64,000 bases of DNA from Hyposmocoma kahamanoa (GCF_003589595.1 NW_020653750.1:6322005-6386004); one strand, 5' to 3'; positions 1 through 13,300 are shown, counted from the first letter of the stretch. Notes: generated by a model from the sequence alone, not told the origin. Program-made: numbers and translations.

Positions 1-805
1 AGTCTAAGTATGTCTTTAGATGTATAAGTTAGTGATCCATCAAATAGTGGTGGTAGCGACGATGGGCAGAAATTTGTTTCCACGGTCAATGTAGTTACAA
101 CGCAATCGTTATAGAACTTAAAACCAAAGGAATAAAATTTATGTTTGCATACAATTATGAAGATATGCTTATATAACATCATGTGCCTACTTACAATACT
201 TTTTAAGAAAACCTGTATTAGTCAGCTGTGTATACGAATTAGTATAATATTTCAAATAATATGATCTGTAGCGAACCATACAGTACTTAAAGCAACTCAC
301 CGGAGGAGAAGCGGGAAAAACTGATTTGCTAGATCAAATTGTTCAGGTATTTACCTACTATCAAATAACGATCTTACGAAAAATATACGGTACACCTAAG
401 GATATTGTCCAAATAGTGTGATTTGTTACACGATAGGTGTACTTTATCCGATCATATAAAATCCTGAAATCCTGAAAAATATAGGCTAAAATAAAAGTCC
501 GAAACGATTATTTGTACATAATTTTTGTATTACTCATACATTTCTCTTTAAATACTACCGAGAACCTGCAAAAATTTTGGTTTTCAACTGAAGCCCAATA
601 CTTCTTAAATTCATATTTGTCCTAAAATTTTCAAATTAACCTTTATCCCGTTAGTCGCCATCAGGCGCTTGTCGACGTCGGATCTGTGTCAAATTTTCTT
701 CGCCTGTTATTATTTTAGTCATGTTAATTTTCATCGCGTGGATTACGGGACATTTTCGCTTATAAGTAAGATATACCTTACGTCAACTATTTCTTTTTTC
801 TGCAG
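1..805. other. Intron or spacer upstream of the first visible SLC17 exon
   Basis: No coding exon is recognisable. The stretch is AT-rich and ends in a pyrimidine tract and TGCAG acceptor immediately before the exon at 806, so most of it is probably intron of the transporter gene. A dispersed repeat shared with the 28.4 kb region lies at about 645-760. Confidence 0.5.
645..760 (+). repeat. Dispersed repeat, copy A
   Basis: This stretch matches the reverse complement of about 28400-28515. Shared blocks include TCGCCATC, GCGCTTRTC, CGTCGRAT and TTTTCTTCGCCTGTT. The two copies have diverged by substitutions and small gaps. The element type is not recognised. Confidence 0.5.
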
Positions 806-2522
806 ATTGGTCACGACTATGGGTACTTCACAATGGTAACCGATCTTCCTAAGTACATGACAGGAGTGTTGAAGTTCGACATTCATAGCACTGGTTACCT
901 ATCGGCGTTACCTTACGCTGTTATGTGGGTGTGCTCCATATTTTTTGGCTACGTTTGCGACAAAATTGTCAAGAAGAACTGGATGACTGTTACTAATGCT
1001 AGGAAGACGTTTACGACTGTTGGTAAGTATTTTGATAAAATACATAAAATCGTTTCAAGAATCTATCATCAAAATTATCCTTACACGATTAACAATATCA
1101 AAATTTGTAATATTAAAAAAAGTTCAGGCACGGTATGCCGAAAACGCTGGTTCGAAGAAGAAGGGGAATCTTTATATTAATAATAATATCAAAATCATGG
1201 AATATAGCACAACTATAAACTTTTCTCATACAACTAAGTTCTATCTGCTTTTTTCAGCGTCGGTAGGTCCAGGTATCTGCATGGTCCTAGCTTCATACTC
1301 CGGTTGTGACACAACGACAGTGATCATTCTCTTCACGGCGTCCATGGGTCTTATGGGAGCTTTCTATCCGGGAATGAAAGTCAATGCCCTAGACCTGAGC
1401 AACAACTACGCGGGAACGATAATGGCCATTGTTAATGGTATTGGCGCCGTTGCTGGCATCATTGCTCCTTATTTGGTTGGCCTTTTGACTACTAACGTAA
1501 GTTTGTTTTCTTTGTCAGTTTTTTTCTACAAAATTGTTCTTCTTATTCTGGTTATACGACTTTTAAACGTTGATTGTTAGTTAGAATTGGTTTTTCTTTA
1601 GCTTCTCATTTTTCTTTTTCGTTGAAATGAATGCCCACAATCGATAAAAGTTAGTAATTGTTCACAAGTACCGTGACATTTTTGAAGGGTTTTTCCTAGT
1701 TCAATAGCCTATGAATCAGTGGACCGTTTTTCACGGCTTGTGCGGCAATCTCATTTAATGTACTCGTACCTATAGAAAAAGCGTTTTGGAACGAATTGCA
1801 TAAAACGTCATATCGCAATCCAAGGCCGTGTTACGAATTATGAATAGCCAACCTACTTATACCGACTAAGATATATGATTCGCTAATTGCTGTTCTTCGA
1901 CTTTTATACACTTGACTTTCTAGTTTGCCTGAATAGGCAATGACGCAAAAATATCCTCAGGCAGATAAACTTTACTCTGTCGTTTTTTAAGACGGAGTAA
2001 AATTACATTCGTAGGGTACGTTGCTAGTTTTCATTAAATTTTGAATAGTTATGTAGTTGTTGTCGACGCAGCGTGAGCGCGATGAAATTTGTGTCGAATA
2101 TTTATTCGTGCCCTAACTAATACTGTCAAACTAATCAAATCAGAAACAGAACTTTTCTGAAAATTTGTTACATAACGTTATAAGTTACCCTATTTTATGT
2201 ATGATAAACATAAACAGGCGGGGATATATACACGTCTTCTGTTCTGGGTACTTTTTAGGCCATTCTAAAATTCTTAAACACATGTAACATTATTATTAAT
2301 TGAACAATGTACTTACTAATAGCGTACTAATTTCCACAGAACACACTCGAACAATGGCACATAGTCTTCTGGATAGCGCTGGTGGTGTTCATCGTCACCA
2401 ATTTGGTATTTGTGGCGTGGGCGTCCGGAGACGAACAATGGTGGAATAGCACTTCGCAAGATCCTAAAAAGGCACAAGAAGCCAACGTAAATCGGTCAAT
2501 TAATGCTGAAATTAAGTTATAA
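806..2522 (+). CDS. SLC17-family (MFS) transporter, last three exons
   Basis: The C-terminal half of a sodium/phosphate- or vesicular-glutamate-like anion cotransporter. Coding exons are 806-1022, 1258-1496 and 2340-2522, with phases that join cleanly. Acceptors are TGCAG, TTCAG and CACAG, donors are GTAAGT, and the stop is TAA at 2520-2522. The first exon opens with HDYGYFTMVTDLPKYM, which matches the SLC17 motif around the middle of the fold. The second carries the helix pairs with the ASYSGCDTTT and GTIMAIVNGIGAVAGIIAPY stretches typical of the family, and the third ends in a last membrane helix and a hydrophilic tail. In insects these genes are usually named putative inorganic phosphate cotransporters, but the substrate cannot be told from this part. 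The N-terminal helices lie upstream of the window. Two long ORFs running through intron 1 are read-through artefacts. The family is certain, the exact member is not. Confidence 0.9.
1955..2085. repeat. Fragment of a TIR element related to 24435-25016
   Basis: In the last intron of the transporter, a block beginning near TTTTTTAAGACGGAGTAAAA and running through CATTCGTAGGG and AGTTTTCATTAAATTTT matches the left end of the element at 24435. Only one end is present, so this is a truncated copy. Confidence 0.55.
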
Positions 2523-4259
2523 ACCACAATATCGAAGTGAACGTTAAACTTCGATGGGAAAAAGGTAATTTCAAGGCGACATTGAAATCTGTAAAGATTT
2601 TTATATACTCTGTGGAAAGAGGTATAGAAATTACTATAACGCTATATGAAACTATCGCGCGATATTTATGAAAATCGTGTTCCTGTTTGAAACTGTATCT
2701 ACTTACTAAAAGATCATAAAGATTAATGTCTAATAGGTACAAGTAAATTTAATCTATTTAAAGCCCACTTGCTGTTGACTGTTTAAATAATAGAGTTAAT
2801 TTCACACTTTACATTAAGCTATAAAACTATTAAATTAGAGCATACTCTAAGTACTTTTATCAGAGCAGTATATCACGCCTATTCTTTAAATATCTATAGA
2901 GCATGTTCACTACTTACTACCATTTTGATATGTGTAGGCAGAGATGATATTCTTTTAAGACAAAGCCTAGTTTTAGGTGTTTTTTACCTGAACTCCGGTT
3001 TTGTAACGTCTACCTGGATTTTGTCATCTAACGGATTTTTCGTCTTAAGAGACAATTTTCAGAATAAAAATGGCAGAAGCGTCAAAATATTTTAATTCCA
3101 AAGCTGACGTTATCACACACGCAAAATGTGCTAAATACAGAACAAATTAGTCTAGATAATTATTAATCTTTGTCAAAAATCAAGACGAAATGGTTAGTGA
3201 GCAGGTGAGTATACGGTCCGCATGCACCCTCCACCATCGATATCGCTGCCGTGACAGGTTTTCGATTTTACTTTGTTACTTTTGTAGGTAACATATTCTA
3301 TATAAAAAGGGAGCAGTAACTTAAACAAATAAATTGATATTTTTTATGTAAAGAAGTAACCCGAAAAAAGTACAACTGTTTAGCGACAGCCAGTGTTATG
3401 TGATAGTAAAAATAATTGGTAACAAATACAATAAAATTAGTAAGAATTTATTAGTTCTAATTATTCCAGATTATAAATTACGATAATTTATTTTCAAATT
3501 ATCGTATGTTACTCGTATTCCTTATTCCTATTGTGTGTATAAGACTAGTTTATAAGGGTCAAAGTGTAACACCGGGTTTTCTGAATATATATCTAAAATT
3601 ACACATTGATTGGTTTTCTAGGATAGTGGCCTATTTCAAAAGCATCATCTCATCTCATTCACAAGGAAGATGGTTTAAAATCTGGGATGAGTGTGTCGCG
3701 CAAAGTTTACATATTGTAGACCATTCCAATGCCATTATACGATTATTGTAACCAATGAAAAGCTCGTTGACCCGTTAACAATAAAATTTTGCATTTTCTG
3801 AACAAATTTCAGTAATAAGTAAAACGGAAGTATTTTGGATTGGGCCACTATTTTTGGAAAGCAGTGATATGTACCTACATCAAAAGTAAATAGATAGGTA
3901 CTATAGTTACAAAGGAATCGTCTTGTATAATCTTAAAAATTTTTAGAGATATTCAAATAAAAAACACATATTTTTGCACAAAACAATTTATTAATTACTT
4001 TAATATTTTTTTAATAAACCGCTTAATAATTTTAAAAAATGTAGAGTAGTGGTATTGTTATTTCATTATAATGTGGTATTGCTATAAAGACATAAAACCT
4101 ATTTTTAAGACTGGTTACTGAATATTGTTGAAACTATGACTAAACAATAATACGATTTAAACATTTCCTAGTTAGGTAACCATTTTCTCTATTTTTATTG
4201 TTAATAATGCCGTTGTTTAGCATAAGCATAGTACAATAAATGAAGTAATGATAACGTCA
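2523..4259. other. Intergenic, transporter 3' flank
   Basis: AT-rich sequence downstream of the transporter stop. It holds the 3' UTR and spacer. I see no exon, RNA gene or clear element. Short open frames here show no family resemblance. Confidence 0.5.
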
Positions 4260-4441
4260 TACAAATGTAGCAGCGCGGCTTGTATACGTTCGCCGTGCTT
4301 CGTGTACCGACGCACACATTCGCATAATAATGAAAAGTGCGTGACACGACCTATATGCCACGCGAGCTTATGCGAATGTGTGCGTCCGTACACGGCACGA
4401 GACGCGCGCGCAAATATACAATCCGCGCTGCTACGTTTGTA
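4260..4441. mobile_element. Foldback MITE
   Basis: The element is almost a complete inverted repeat of about 180 bp. The outer arms at 4260-4285 and 4416-4441 match with two mismatches. The inner arms at 4309-4327 and 4368-4386 match exactly and extend to 26 bp with one mismatch (4302-4327). This explains why both strands show similar open frames here. No transposase is present and no target duplication could be fixed. Confidence 0.75.
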
Positions 4442-6539
4442 TAGATTTACCATACTTGTTTTATTATACTATGTCATAAGAAAGCAACAATAAAAACAAT
4501 TCCTGAATCTACCCTGGTACACACGGGTTACACAAATACCCATTGTTATGTACATATTAGAGTTGTATAGTTAGTGTAAAAAGTATTATACACGAATAAA
4601 TGAATCTGCAAGTAATTGTTAATATCAGAGGCACTATTCAAAATATATTATTTTGTTCACTTCGTATCGAGTTTCAAATTAAATAAAAAAGGCTGTGAAC
4701 AAAGTATTATATATACTTTAGCACATATTTGTTTTACAGAGTGTATTGTGCCATTTGAAAGATCTGTATACATAATGTATTTAAAGATTAAAAGCTGTGT
4801 ATTATATGTGCGTGTGGTTATTATTAAGTGATAAAAATATCTCAAATAAATTAAATGACTTTTGTACAATAATACTATTGTATTTTGTTAAAATAAAATA
4901 AAAACCAATTTAAATGCGTTTCATTTTTTTATTTAATAAATAACAAAACATAAATAACATAATATATATAACATTAGAGAAAGTTAAAAAAATCAACAAA
5001 TTGTATAAAACATATTAATAAAATAGTAACCGCTTATTGTTAGAGCGGCTTAATTGTCAGATACCGACCACAGATTGCGTTACGTTGCTTTAAGTACAAG
5101 ACATTTTGAAAAACGCAACATATCAGAATTGAGAAAAATACTATTAAGTATCTTACATACAGATAATTTATATAAATAAAAATGGTAATAAACATACGGT
5201 ACAGTCTGTACCTCTATAGTACAGTGCAGAAATTATATTTATTTCATCTAGTTTTTTTTTTCGTAATTTTTTTATACAACAAAATGATTTCACTTATGCG
5301 AATTGACGATGGGCTTTGCGTAATTGATGTTTTACTTGTGTGACATTTAAAATTTTTAACCGAATTCAAGAAAAGGAGGAAGTTCTGAATTCGACTTTTT
5401 TTGTGTAAATTAAGTGAGCTGATGTCGATGATATCGACACGTTCGTCTGTAGTGGTCTCATTCAAATTTGGAGAAATATTCCACAACGTGTGACAAATTG
5501 TCCTTTCACAAATTCCACTTTCCTTTAACCGATTTCAATAAAACTTGGCAAATAGATGTAACTCCACAAATTTTTGAGGTCAGTTTTTTTTATAAAAAAA
5601 AGTTATAATAACATGTTCAATGAAGGGTGGGAGTCATTTTCAAAATGAGTGTAACTTAACCGGTCACATTATACCTTATAAGGAAAGACTGTGGTAGAAA
5701 TAGCAAAGGTATTTTACAAATTAATAAAACAAATAAATTGCACATAGATAGTTCCTTTTAGTACAACACGGAATAAGCTTGGCACATAACGTCATGTTTA
5801 GTTATACTAGTAGACATCGAAATAAGAACATCACATGTTTATATAATTTAATATCCTATGACGTTTATATTGGGTACTAAATGTGGTTCTAAGTTCTAAA
5901 CAAGCAAAATTATTAAGAATTACTTTTATTAACAACACGAATATAAATCGGATATGAAAGTATTGTTTCCGGATTATAAAAGTGGTATATTTGTTTTTTG
6001 AATCAAACAATGTTCCGGGTTCTTTACAAATCGTGGATAAACGTAGTGCCAGCTTTCCTTATGGTGCAGGGTGCGCGGTGCTCACGGGCGCAGAGTCTCT
6101 AGTTGTCGTGCTTAGGATAAGAACAGTAAGTCTATATGAATTTCAAACATACTTACAGTTAATATTGTAAGCACGGCGGATTGCTTTCCAACATCATTTA
6201 TAATTGCAATATTTTTTTGCACCCGAATTTACCATCACTAGGAAAACATAACTATAAGTATACCATTTTGATCGCGTGCTTACTTGAAGGCGTCATTGAT
6301 TGTACCCGGGCCGGGCTGTTTCGGGCTATTTATAATTTTCGCGTGATCACAGCTGACTGGTGAAAGCCCAAAAACGTGGGTTTCTTTGAAAAAACAAATA
6401 AATTCGATTACAAATCCGGAAAAAATAGTTTAATTTGCAATGTATAGAAATGGTGAAGACTGGATACTGGTCATAAGTCAAATAGAAATAATCTAACCAA
6501 AGACTACTTGTGTATCATATACACTTATGTATCATTTAT
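4442..6539. other. Intergenic AT-rich spacer
   Basis: No exon or RNA gene is recognised. A stretch near 5510-5590 (TTAACCGATTTCAATAAAAC, TTGGCAAA, TTTTTGAGGTC) resembles 35690-35750 and is probably a shared old transposon fragment. Confidence 0.45.
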
Positions 6540-6792
6540 TAGGGCGCCTTAAAAACGTTTGCAGAAGCGCTGCAGTGGTGCGACTATGGCACGGTAATCT
6601 CGCGTGTGTAGCACTTCAGTAATGTTTAATTCACCGATTGTGACTGCAAAAGTAGCGCCTGCCACGACTGTGGCGCTGTAACTGCGCTATGTTGCTCTAA
6701 ATATTGTATGAAAGTTAGTAGTGGCGCAGCTGTAGCGCCATAGTGGTGCCAGTGCACCGCTTCTATAAGCGCATAATTTGAAGACACCCTAA
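6540..6792. mobile_element. Non-autonomous TIR element (MITE)
   Basis: The two ends are imperfect inverted copies over roughly 60 bp. The left end starts AGGGCGCCTTAAAAACG and continues with GCAGAAGCG and GTGGTGCGACTATGGC. The reverse complement of the right end starts AGGGTGTCTTCAAATTATG and continues with AGAAGCGGTGCA and CACTATGGCGCTACAG. The interior carries repeated GTAGCGC-like words. The flanks allow a TA duplication, but this is ambiguous. There is no coding capacity. Confidence 0.65.
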
Positions 6793-7244
6793 TCATAATA
6801 AATACATATAAATATCATCGTTTATTAATTAAACGCTGCAACATATTAGGGATATTATTGGAATAAAATAAGTCTGATCAGAAAAAATATTTGTTCTTCC
6901 TACCATTTATTTTATTACTTGTCTTTCTTACATAACCATTCTTCCCTGTTTCCTGACCAGACTTTTAGGTAGTATACTAACTTTTGGAATGTATATGTAG
7001 AAATGTATATACAAGAAAATGTATGAGCCTTACTATCAAACGGTGTTTAAAGTTAACATTGGTGTGTGTCGATTCTTTGGTATACATTTTTTCAATTATA
7101 CTGATCTAAAGATATTGCCATTCCTTACAGTCTCTATTAGTTTAAAAGGGACAACAATATTTTAAACATGTCAAATCAGATTAGATGAATTGGTGGATCA
7201 CAGGGATGACATTATAGGTTCACAACAAGGTTCACGGCTATTCC

Positions 7245-7467
7245 ACCAGTTAAAAGTCGCTCAGCGAGCTATGGAACGAGCTATGCTCGGAGTTTTTTGA
7301 GGGATAAGATTCAAAATGAGGTTGGCGATGGGTAACCAAGGTCGTCGACATAGCTGGTGGAATTGACGCGTAGTGTAGCGTCCTCTGAGCAGGTGAATGC
7401 GTTAACACGTCACATTGCGAGAGACCTATGTCCAGCAGTGGACTGCGATAGGCTGATAATAATGGTG
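7245..7467 (+). mobile_element. RTE-type LINE, 5'-truncated 3' end
   Basis: A decayed non-LTR retrotransposon tail. One frame reads VAQRAMERAMLGV, then a stop. Further on, the last codons give TYVQQWTAIG-like peptide just before the stop at TATGTCCAGCAGTGGACTGC, followed by a TGATAATAATGG tail. This is the conserved C-terminus and 3' end of the abundant lepidopteran RTE-like endonuclease/reverse-transcriptase LINE. The reading frame is broken. Confidence 0.75.
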
Positions 7468-7562
7468 ACTAGTTTCAGTCTGCGACTACGCGTTTAAAAT
7501 AAAAAAGTACCCATGTGTAAAACATCAATTCGCCAATGTGTTCTATTTATACCCGTTTAGCC

Positions 7563-8290
7563 TAGAGATAGGCAATGGGTTTTCTTATTTTATTCCATAT
7601 TTGTACCGTATCAAAGACGCGATGCTATTGGCCTACATTTTGCCTTTGACAGTATGTACAGTGTTTGGTAAATTACATGTGAGTGTGTTGAGAGTATGTG
7701 AGAGATATCTGTAAGAGGAGTGTTTATTAAAAATACTACCACTTAATACTAAATCCTGAATACTTATTATATTATATTAACCCAAGGAACCCATCCGGTT
7801 TTACCCGGGTTTTTGCCCAAAGGGGTTTTAACCCATTTCTCCCCAAAATCGTGGGCAGAAACGGCGAATACAGAATTTGGTATAATTCCATACTTGTTAC
7901 AAATTTCGATGTAATAAATCTTTTTAGACGAAAAAGAGGCAACTCCACACAACACTCACCTTGCAATCCTGTGGATGCTCACTACTAAGGATGCACATTA
8001 CATTTCGATTTATATGAAAATCGATTCAAGTTCCGATCTAACGATTTTTTGTATCGATTTATTTCAATGCGATTTTCAAGCCAATCGATTGAACAGAGAG
8101 GCAAATCGAATCGTCTTAAAATAAACAAATTTTTGTAATAAAAACATTCAATTTGAACAAAACTCTATTTACAATACATTATTTAGTTATGAACAGTTTT
8201 TGTCCTCGATCTGAGGCGGTAATAGTTTTAACCTGATTTAAATCAACGTTAACAAAATCGGGCTAAAAACTGGGCGTTTGCCCATCTCTG
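7563..8290. mobile_element. Non-autonomous hAT-like element with 8-bp TSD
   Basis: The ends are TAGAGATAGGCAATGGG and, at the right end, GCCCATCTCTG, which are inverted copies. The element is flanked by an exact 8-bp direct repeat, GTTTAGCC, at 7555-7562 and 8291-8298. An 8-bp duplication with a CAGAGATG-type terminus fits the hAT superfamily. The interior is shared in inverted order with the 53001-53512 element. It has no transposase. Confidence 0.85.
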
Positions 8291-8298
8291 GTTTAGCC

Positions 8299-9602
8299 TA
8301 TCTACCTATCTACCTACCTTTATCATTATTATCGTCAAGCCATTGGTAGTCTCAGGCACTACGCTGACCCAATGCACCTTTATAGCGAGATGACACTTTT
8401 GTTATGACAACCTTAAATACGTAAAAGCATTTGTTTTCAACACCGTTATGTAGTACATCATTGTTCACCGTAGCTTTGCACCAAATATGGGTTTCAAATC
8501 GTGGTAAATATGTATTGCCTTTATAATCCACGTTACAATCTATAACACAGCAAATCTTTACGCTTATTGTACACTATTTTGAAGTCCTAAAGTCCGCATA
8601 AACCAATTAAGAATAGGCATTAAGCTTCACTATTATCAATTTGAACACACTCTACGTTATAGGTAAAAATTACATATTTATTACATCGGACAAAAAAAAA
8701 ACTCGGAAGGAAATAAAATTGTACCTAAATATACGTACTCCATTGTAATATTGTCACATTTAGCACGAATATTACAGCTTTGAACAGTCATGGTTGTGTA
8801 ATGAGAAGAAAAAAGGCCCGAAGGTTTTATTTGGGGCGTTATAGTCAAGTTAGCCTGCATGCAATCATACTATTTACATGCAAGTGTGATGAAAAAGTTA
8901 TTTACTCACTACATAATATCAGATTTGCTTACCCCATGTCGTGAATAATTTTTTTTAATCAAAATAATAACTTACATTCATCATTTTTGCAAACTAATGT
9001 ACATTAAATAATCCAAAAATTACATTATAAATATATTCATATAGTAGAATGTCGAATAATGACACTAATTCCTAGCAAGCTTCTCATTGACAATAGACAA
9101 GTCTTCTCTGAGTTGTCAATTTATCCGAATAAAAGGGGTAAATACATCACGCACATATTTTGTAACTTGTGACTTTTGTGAATAAGAGAAAAATTTAACT
9201 TGCGCGAGTTTCCAATGTTAAGTCTGCTAATCATAACCTAGGAAATTTCATAGACTAAAGCAGAGAAAAAATACTTTCGTTTTTACTGTGTAACATAAGG
9301 GTCTCAGGGTGCTGTATGGTCATTTATAGGTCAGGTTTGAAATTTTTATTTACAAATATGACCGATGTAACCACATAATTGTTAAGCATATAGCAACAAG
9401 CCGCTTTAAAACTAGAATATCGATATTTTATACTAGATCATTTTATTATAAGGAGGAGGCTTACTTGGCTCCGAGGAGCCGCAAAAGTTAAACGCCACAT
9501 GCATGTTCTTTTAGTAAAGTGCATTTCGACTACATATAGGCATAGGTAAGATTTTCATTATGGTAAATCTTTTTGAAGAATATACCATTTGCGTGTACAA
9601 AT
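8299..9602. other. Intergenic spacer
   Basis: AT-rich spacer between two hAT-like elements. No coding exon, RNA gene or clear repeat is recognised. Confidence 0.5.
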
Positions 9603-9610
9603 GTTTGAGA

Positions 9611-10209
9611 CATCGAGTATATAACCAGAAATAGAGACGAAATGTCATTTAATTTCTTTGAAAACTATTCTGCCATATAATTATTGTGACAACTGCGCTC
9701 CGATTGGCCAGCCCGAGTTCGAAACAGTTGACGGGTGTCGTCAACTGTTTCACTTCAGATCGACTAGTTGACTTGAGCTTTGCTATAATGGACGAAAATT
9801 GCAAAATTACTTTTAATATTTAATTATCGATGAAATGTGATTTCGTTTGTTTTGTAATTAGATGTTTTTCTGTTTTTCCCACACCATCAAATAGAACAGC
9901 ATGGCTTTGTTAGAGATATCGAGTTCTTAGGTTTTTGCGATTGTTACAAATAGGAAATGAAACTATTTTTCCGGATTTAAATCGCGTATATTTGTTTTTT
10001 CAAAGGTTTGTTTGTTAGAGATGTTATCTTTGTTATCTTTAAATAAAAATATTTTTTGGAATATACGGAGACGTACACACAGGTCAGCAGTTGGCCTGTC
10101 TATATTTCATTGCAAACGAAAGTTGATATTTATAAGAACTGTATCGCTAATGTGTTAGCAGGAATATATGGCCCTTATTTCGTCTCTATTACTGGTTATA
10201 GACTCGATG
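9611..10209. mobile_element. Non-autonomous hAT-like element with long TIRs
   Basis: Inverted ends of about 33 bp, left 9611-9643 starting CATCGAGTATATAACCAG and right 10177-10209 ending TGGTTATAGACTCGATG. The flanks GTTTGAGA (9603-9610) and GTTTGAAA (10210-10217) form an 8-bp duplication with one mismatch. The interior has a hairpin around GAAACAGTTGAC and GTCAACTGTTTC. A block at 9925-10005 recurs at 41617-41695, and the left end recurs at 44651-44710. The element ends about 80 bp before the RINT1 polyadenylation signal. Confidence 0.75.
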
Positions 10210-10292
10210 GTTTGAAATGTTAAACGGTTACTTAATTCGGTTTTTGCTCTAAAATAAGGTCATACCTATAGATCTGGACTGCCAAAATGCAG

Positions 10293-10298
10293 TTTATT
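10293..10298 (-). terminator. RINT1 polyadenylation signal
   Basis: AATAAA on the minus strand, 54 bases past the RINT1 stop codon. It is the first canonical signal in the 3' flank, so the 3' UTR is probably short. Confidence 0.6.
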
Positions 10299-10351
10299 AA
10301 AAGTCGCATTCTTAGCGCCTTTGCACTTTACACGCCTCCTCCTTCGAAACT

Positions 10352-13300
10352 TCAGAATAATTCCATAACCGATGCTGGTGATGCAGTGTCACGGAGATCT
10401 GTTCTTTGTTGCAATACGCGTAAGGCTTCATGTGGCAGAATGTGTCTGATGCCCTGATTGGCGAGTGTTTCGGCGCAGGTTGCTGTTTGCTTGGTAAGGA
10501 AGGAGCGAAGTCGACGCGCGTCGTCGTAGTCTAGATTTAGGAGCTTGCATGCTTCTACTAACCTAGTAACAAGATGGTAAAAAAGTATAAGTGAGTTAGG
10601 ATTCATGTGAACAACATGTATACGTACTGCCGTCCTTTATCATAAACAACGAATTGTTAACCCCCAATAAACGTTTTTTTATACGTTTCTCACGCGGGTC
10701 TGGCACCATGACCTGTATCTTCTAGTTTGTAGTGTAGCTTTGAGAGCCCTGATGACGTCCTTGTAGAGGTTTATTATTAAATTTCTAGACGTATTAGGTA
10801 CGGTAGCTTCGACATTTTGAACTTTTCCACAAAAGTGTGTGTGATGTATGTGCACGTTACAACGGCATCGTTATAAGAAATTGTATTTATAATTTAGTAT
10901 GGAGTGATACATGATGAGAGATAGCACGTACATTTGGTTCGGGAACTGTTATATATGTATAGCGGGAGGGTACGCGACCACTAACAAAGCCAGTTCGTTG
11001 CACACTGGTTTATTAACAATCGGTTAATGTTAAGACGGGGCGCAGCCCGCACACATGCACACACAAATATACAACATCCCTTCCCCTTATAAGTAGTTAA
11101 ACACATAACAAAATCCGACTCAGAATACTCTACAGATGCACTACATTCTAATCACTTAAGTCCACATCTTGTTCCGAATTGGGTGTGGCGAATACCGGGC
11201 TTATTGCCTGTCTTCGGTGGCCAGGGGCGTTCGCCCACAATGGTGATGGTGGTGTGATTGGGCATTCAGTTTGCCTGGTTTCTACCGCACCGAAACCGGT
11301 GTCCGCTGCTACACTCCCTTCCCTATTCGTTCGTGTAAATGTCTGAGCACCTGTTCCGTGAACCGGCGTCGTTTTCACGGAGCCACTGGAGTCTCTCTCC
11401 GGAGGTTCTGCAGGTTTTGGTGCTACACCTGGAACGACGTCGCAGTTCCATTGTTGATCATCCATTGATATTTCGTTAGTATGTTCTCTTATTTGGTCGA
11501 TGTGCCGTGTGACTTCGCAGTTGAGTTGCGGCACAAATATTAAGTACATTACATTTCCGATTTTTTTCCTTATTATACCGCTAATCCAACATATTTTTTT
11601 AATTTGTAAGCCAGACTTTGTCATTTACTGCGAATTCAGGTCTCGCGGTTCCCTTATAGGCTTTTCTCTGGAAAGACTGATTACGTTCCACGGTTTCAAG
11701 AAGGTCTGTGGGCGGAGGTGACGGGACGGTAGGGTTAATTAAATCTAATCTGGTACGCAAAGAGCGTCCGTAGTCTAATTCCGCGGGCGATTTGTCTGTG
11801 GTGCCGTGTTTAGAGTTCCTATAGTCGAAAAGAAATTTAGCAATTTTTTCCTGCACTAGTTTTTTATTCGGACTACTTAACTCTTTAGGCCTTTTTTTAC
11901 AATTTTAACGAAACTTTCAGCTCTTCTGAATTCCTGTGACGTGAAAGATGTACCGTTGTCAGTCACCAATGTATGCAGTAATCCTACTCGCGACATCAAC
12001 TCATACAATCTTTCCATAACCGCCTTGGAACCATAACTTGTATTCATATTGTAACATTCAACCCATTTACTATAGGCTCTAATAGGGCAATATCCACAGC
12101 TATTAAAAACATTTGATTGTTAAACGGGCCCAGGAAGTCTAGATGAACCCGATAAAACGGATGCGGCGGCAGCGGCCAAGGCGCAAGCGGCGCGCGCGGC
12201 AGCACTGGACGCAGCGCGGCGCACACGGCGCAAGCGCCCGCCAGCCTCTCCAGCGCCGCGTCTACGCCGGGGAACCACAACCGTTTTCGCGCCTCCGCTT
12301 TCATTTTAACAATTCCGAAATGAGAACTGTGTAATTCTTTGCAAATAATGTTTCGCAATGCCGCAGGAATAACAACTTTATGACCGCGCATCAAACAACC
12401 GTTTTCATACGATAGCTGTAGACGACAGTTAAAATAAGCTTTTAAATCTAAATCACCTATCTTTTTGGCCATCCTTGTAAGACATAACGCTTAACTTGAC
12501 TTAGTAAGGCATCGCGCTCAGTTTCTAGCTGCAAATCGCTCAAAGTTACCGGTAGGCTGCCCTCCAATACAAGGTTGATATAAGCCGCGCTCTCCTCGCC
12601 CTCGGCCCCGCCCCGCGCGTCACGCGCAGGCTCAAAAGTGCACCTCTGTGAATTGAGGGATTGTAACCATGGATCGTGTGATCCGTGCTCAGCGTAAAGG
12701 TGCCGGTTCAGTGTTCGTATCACACACTAAGAAAAGGAAAGGAGCGCCTAAGCTTCGTTCTATGGACTATGCAGAACGTCATGGTTACATCAAAGGCGTG
12801 GTGAAGGACATCATCCACGACCCAGGCCGTGGTGCTTCATTAGCGGTAGTCCACTTCCGTGACCCATATAAGTTTAAGACGCGCAACGAGCTATTTATCG
12901 CGCCAGAAGGTCTTTACACAGGGTAGTTTGTATACTGTGGAAAGAAAGCTACTCTCGAAGTTGGAAATGTAATGCCTGTTGGAGCCATGCCTGAGGGTAC
13001 AATTGTCTGCAATCTGGAAGAAAAGATGGGTGATCGTGGTCGGCTGGCTCGTGCTTCTGGCAACTTTGCCACAGTCATCGGTCACAACCCTGACGCCAAG
13101 CGCACCAGAGTCAAGCTGCCATCTGGTGCAAAGAAAGTTCTTCCTTCCAGCAACAGAGGAATGGTTGGCATTGTTGCTGGAGTTGGTCGTATTGACAAAC
13201 CCATCCTGAAGGCTGGTCGTGCATACCATAAATATAAGGTAAAGTGCAACTTCTGGCCATATGTGCGTGGTGTTGCCATGAACCCTGTAGAGCATCCTCA

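Noticed and set aside
996..1580. A 194-codon frame that could be read as one exon
   Set aside because: It runs through the intron between 1022 and 1258. Splice sites and SLC17 homology show that only 1258-1496 is coding.
4217..4493. Two similar proteins encoded on opposite strands
   Set aside because: The similarity follows from the inverted-repeat structure of a foldback MITE. There is no coding signal beyond that.
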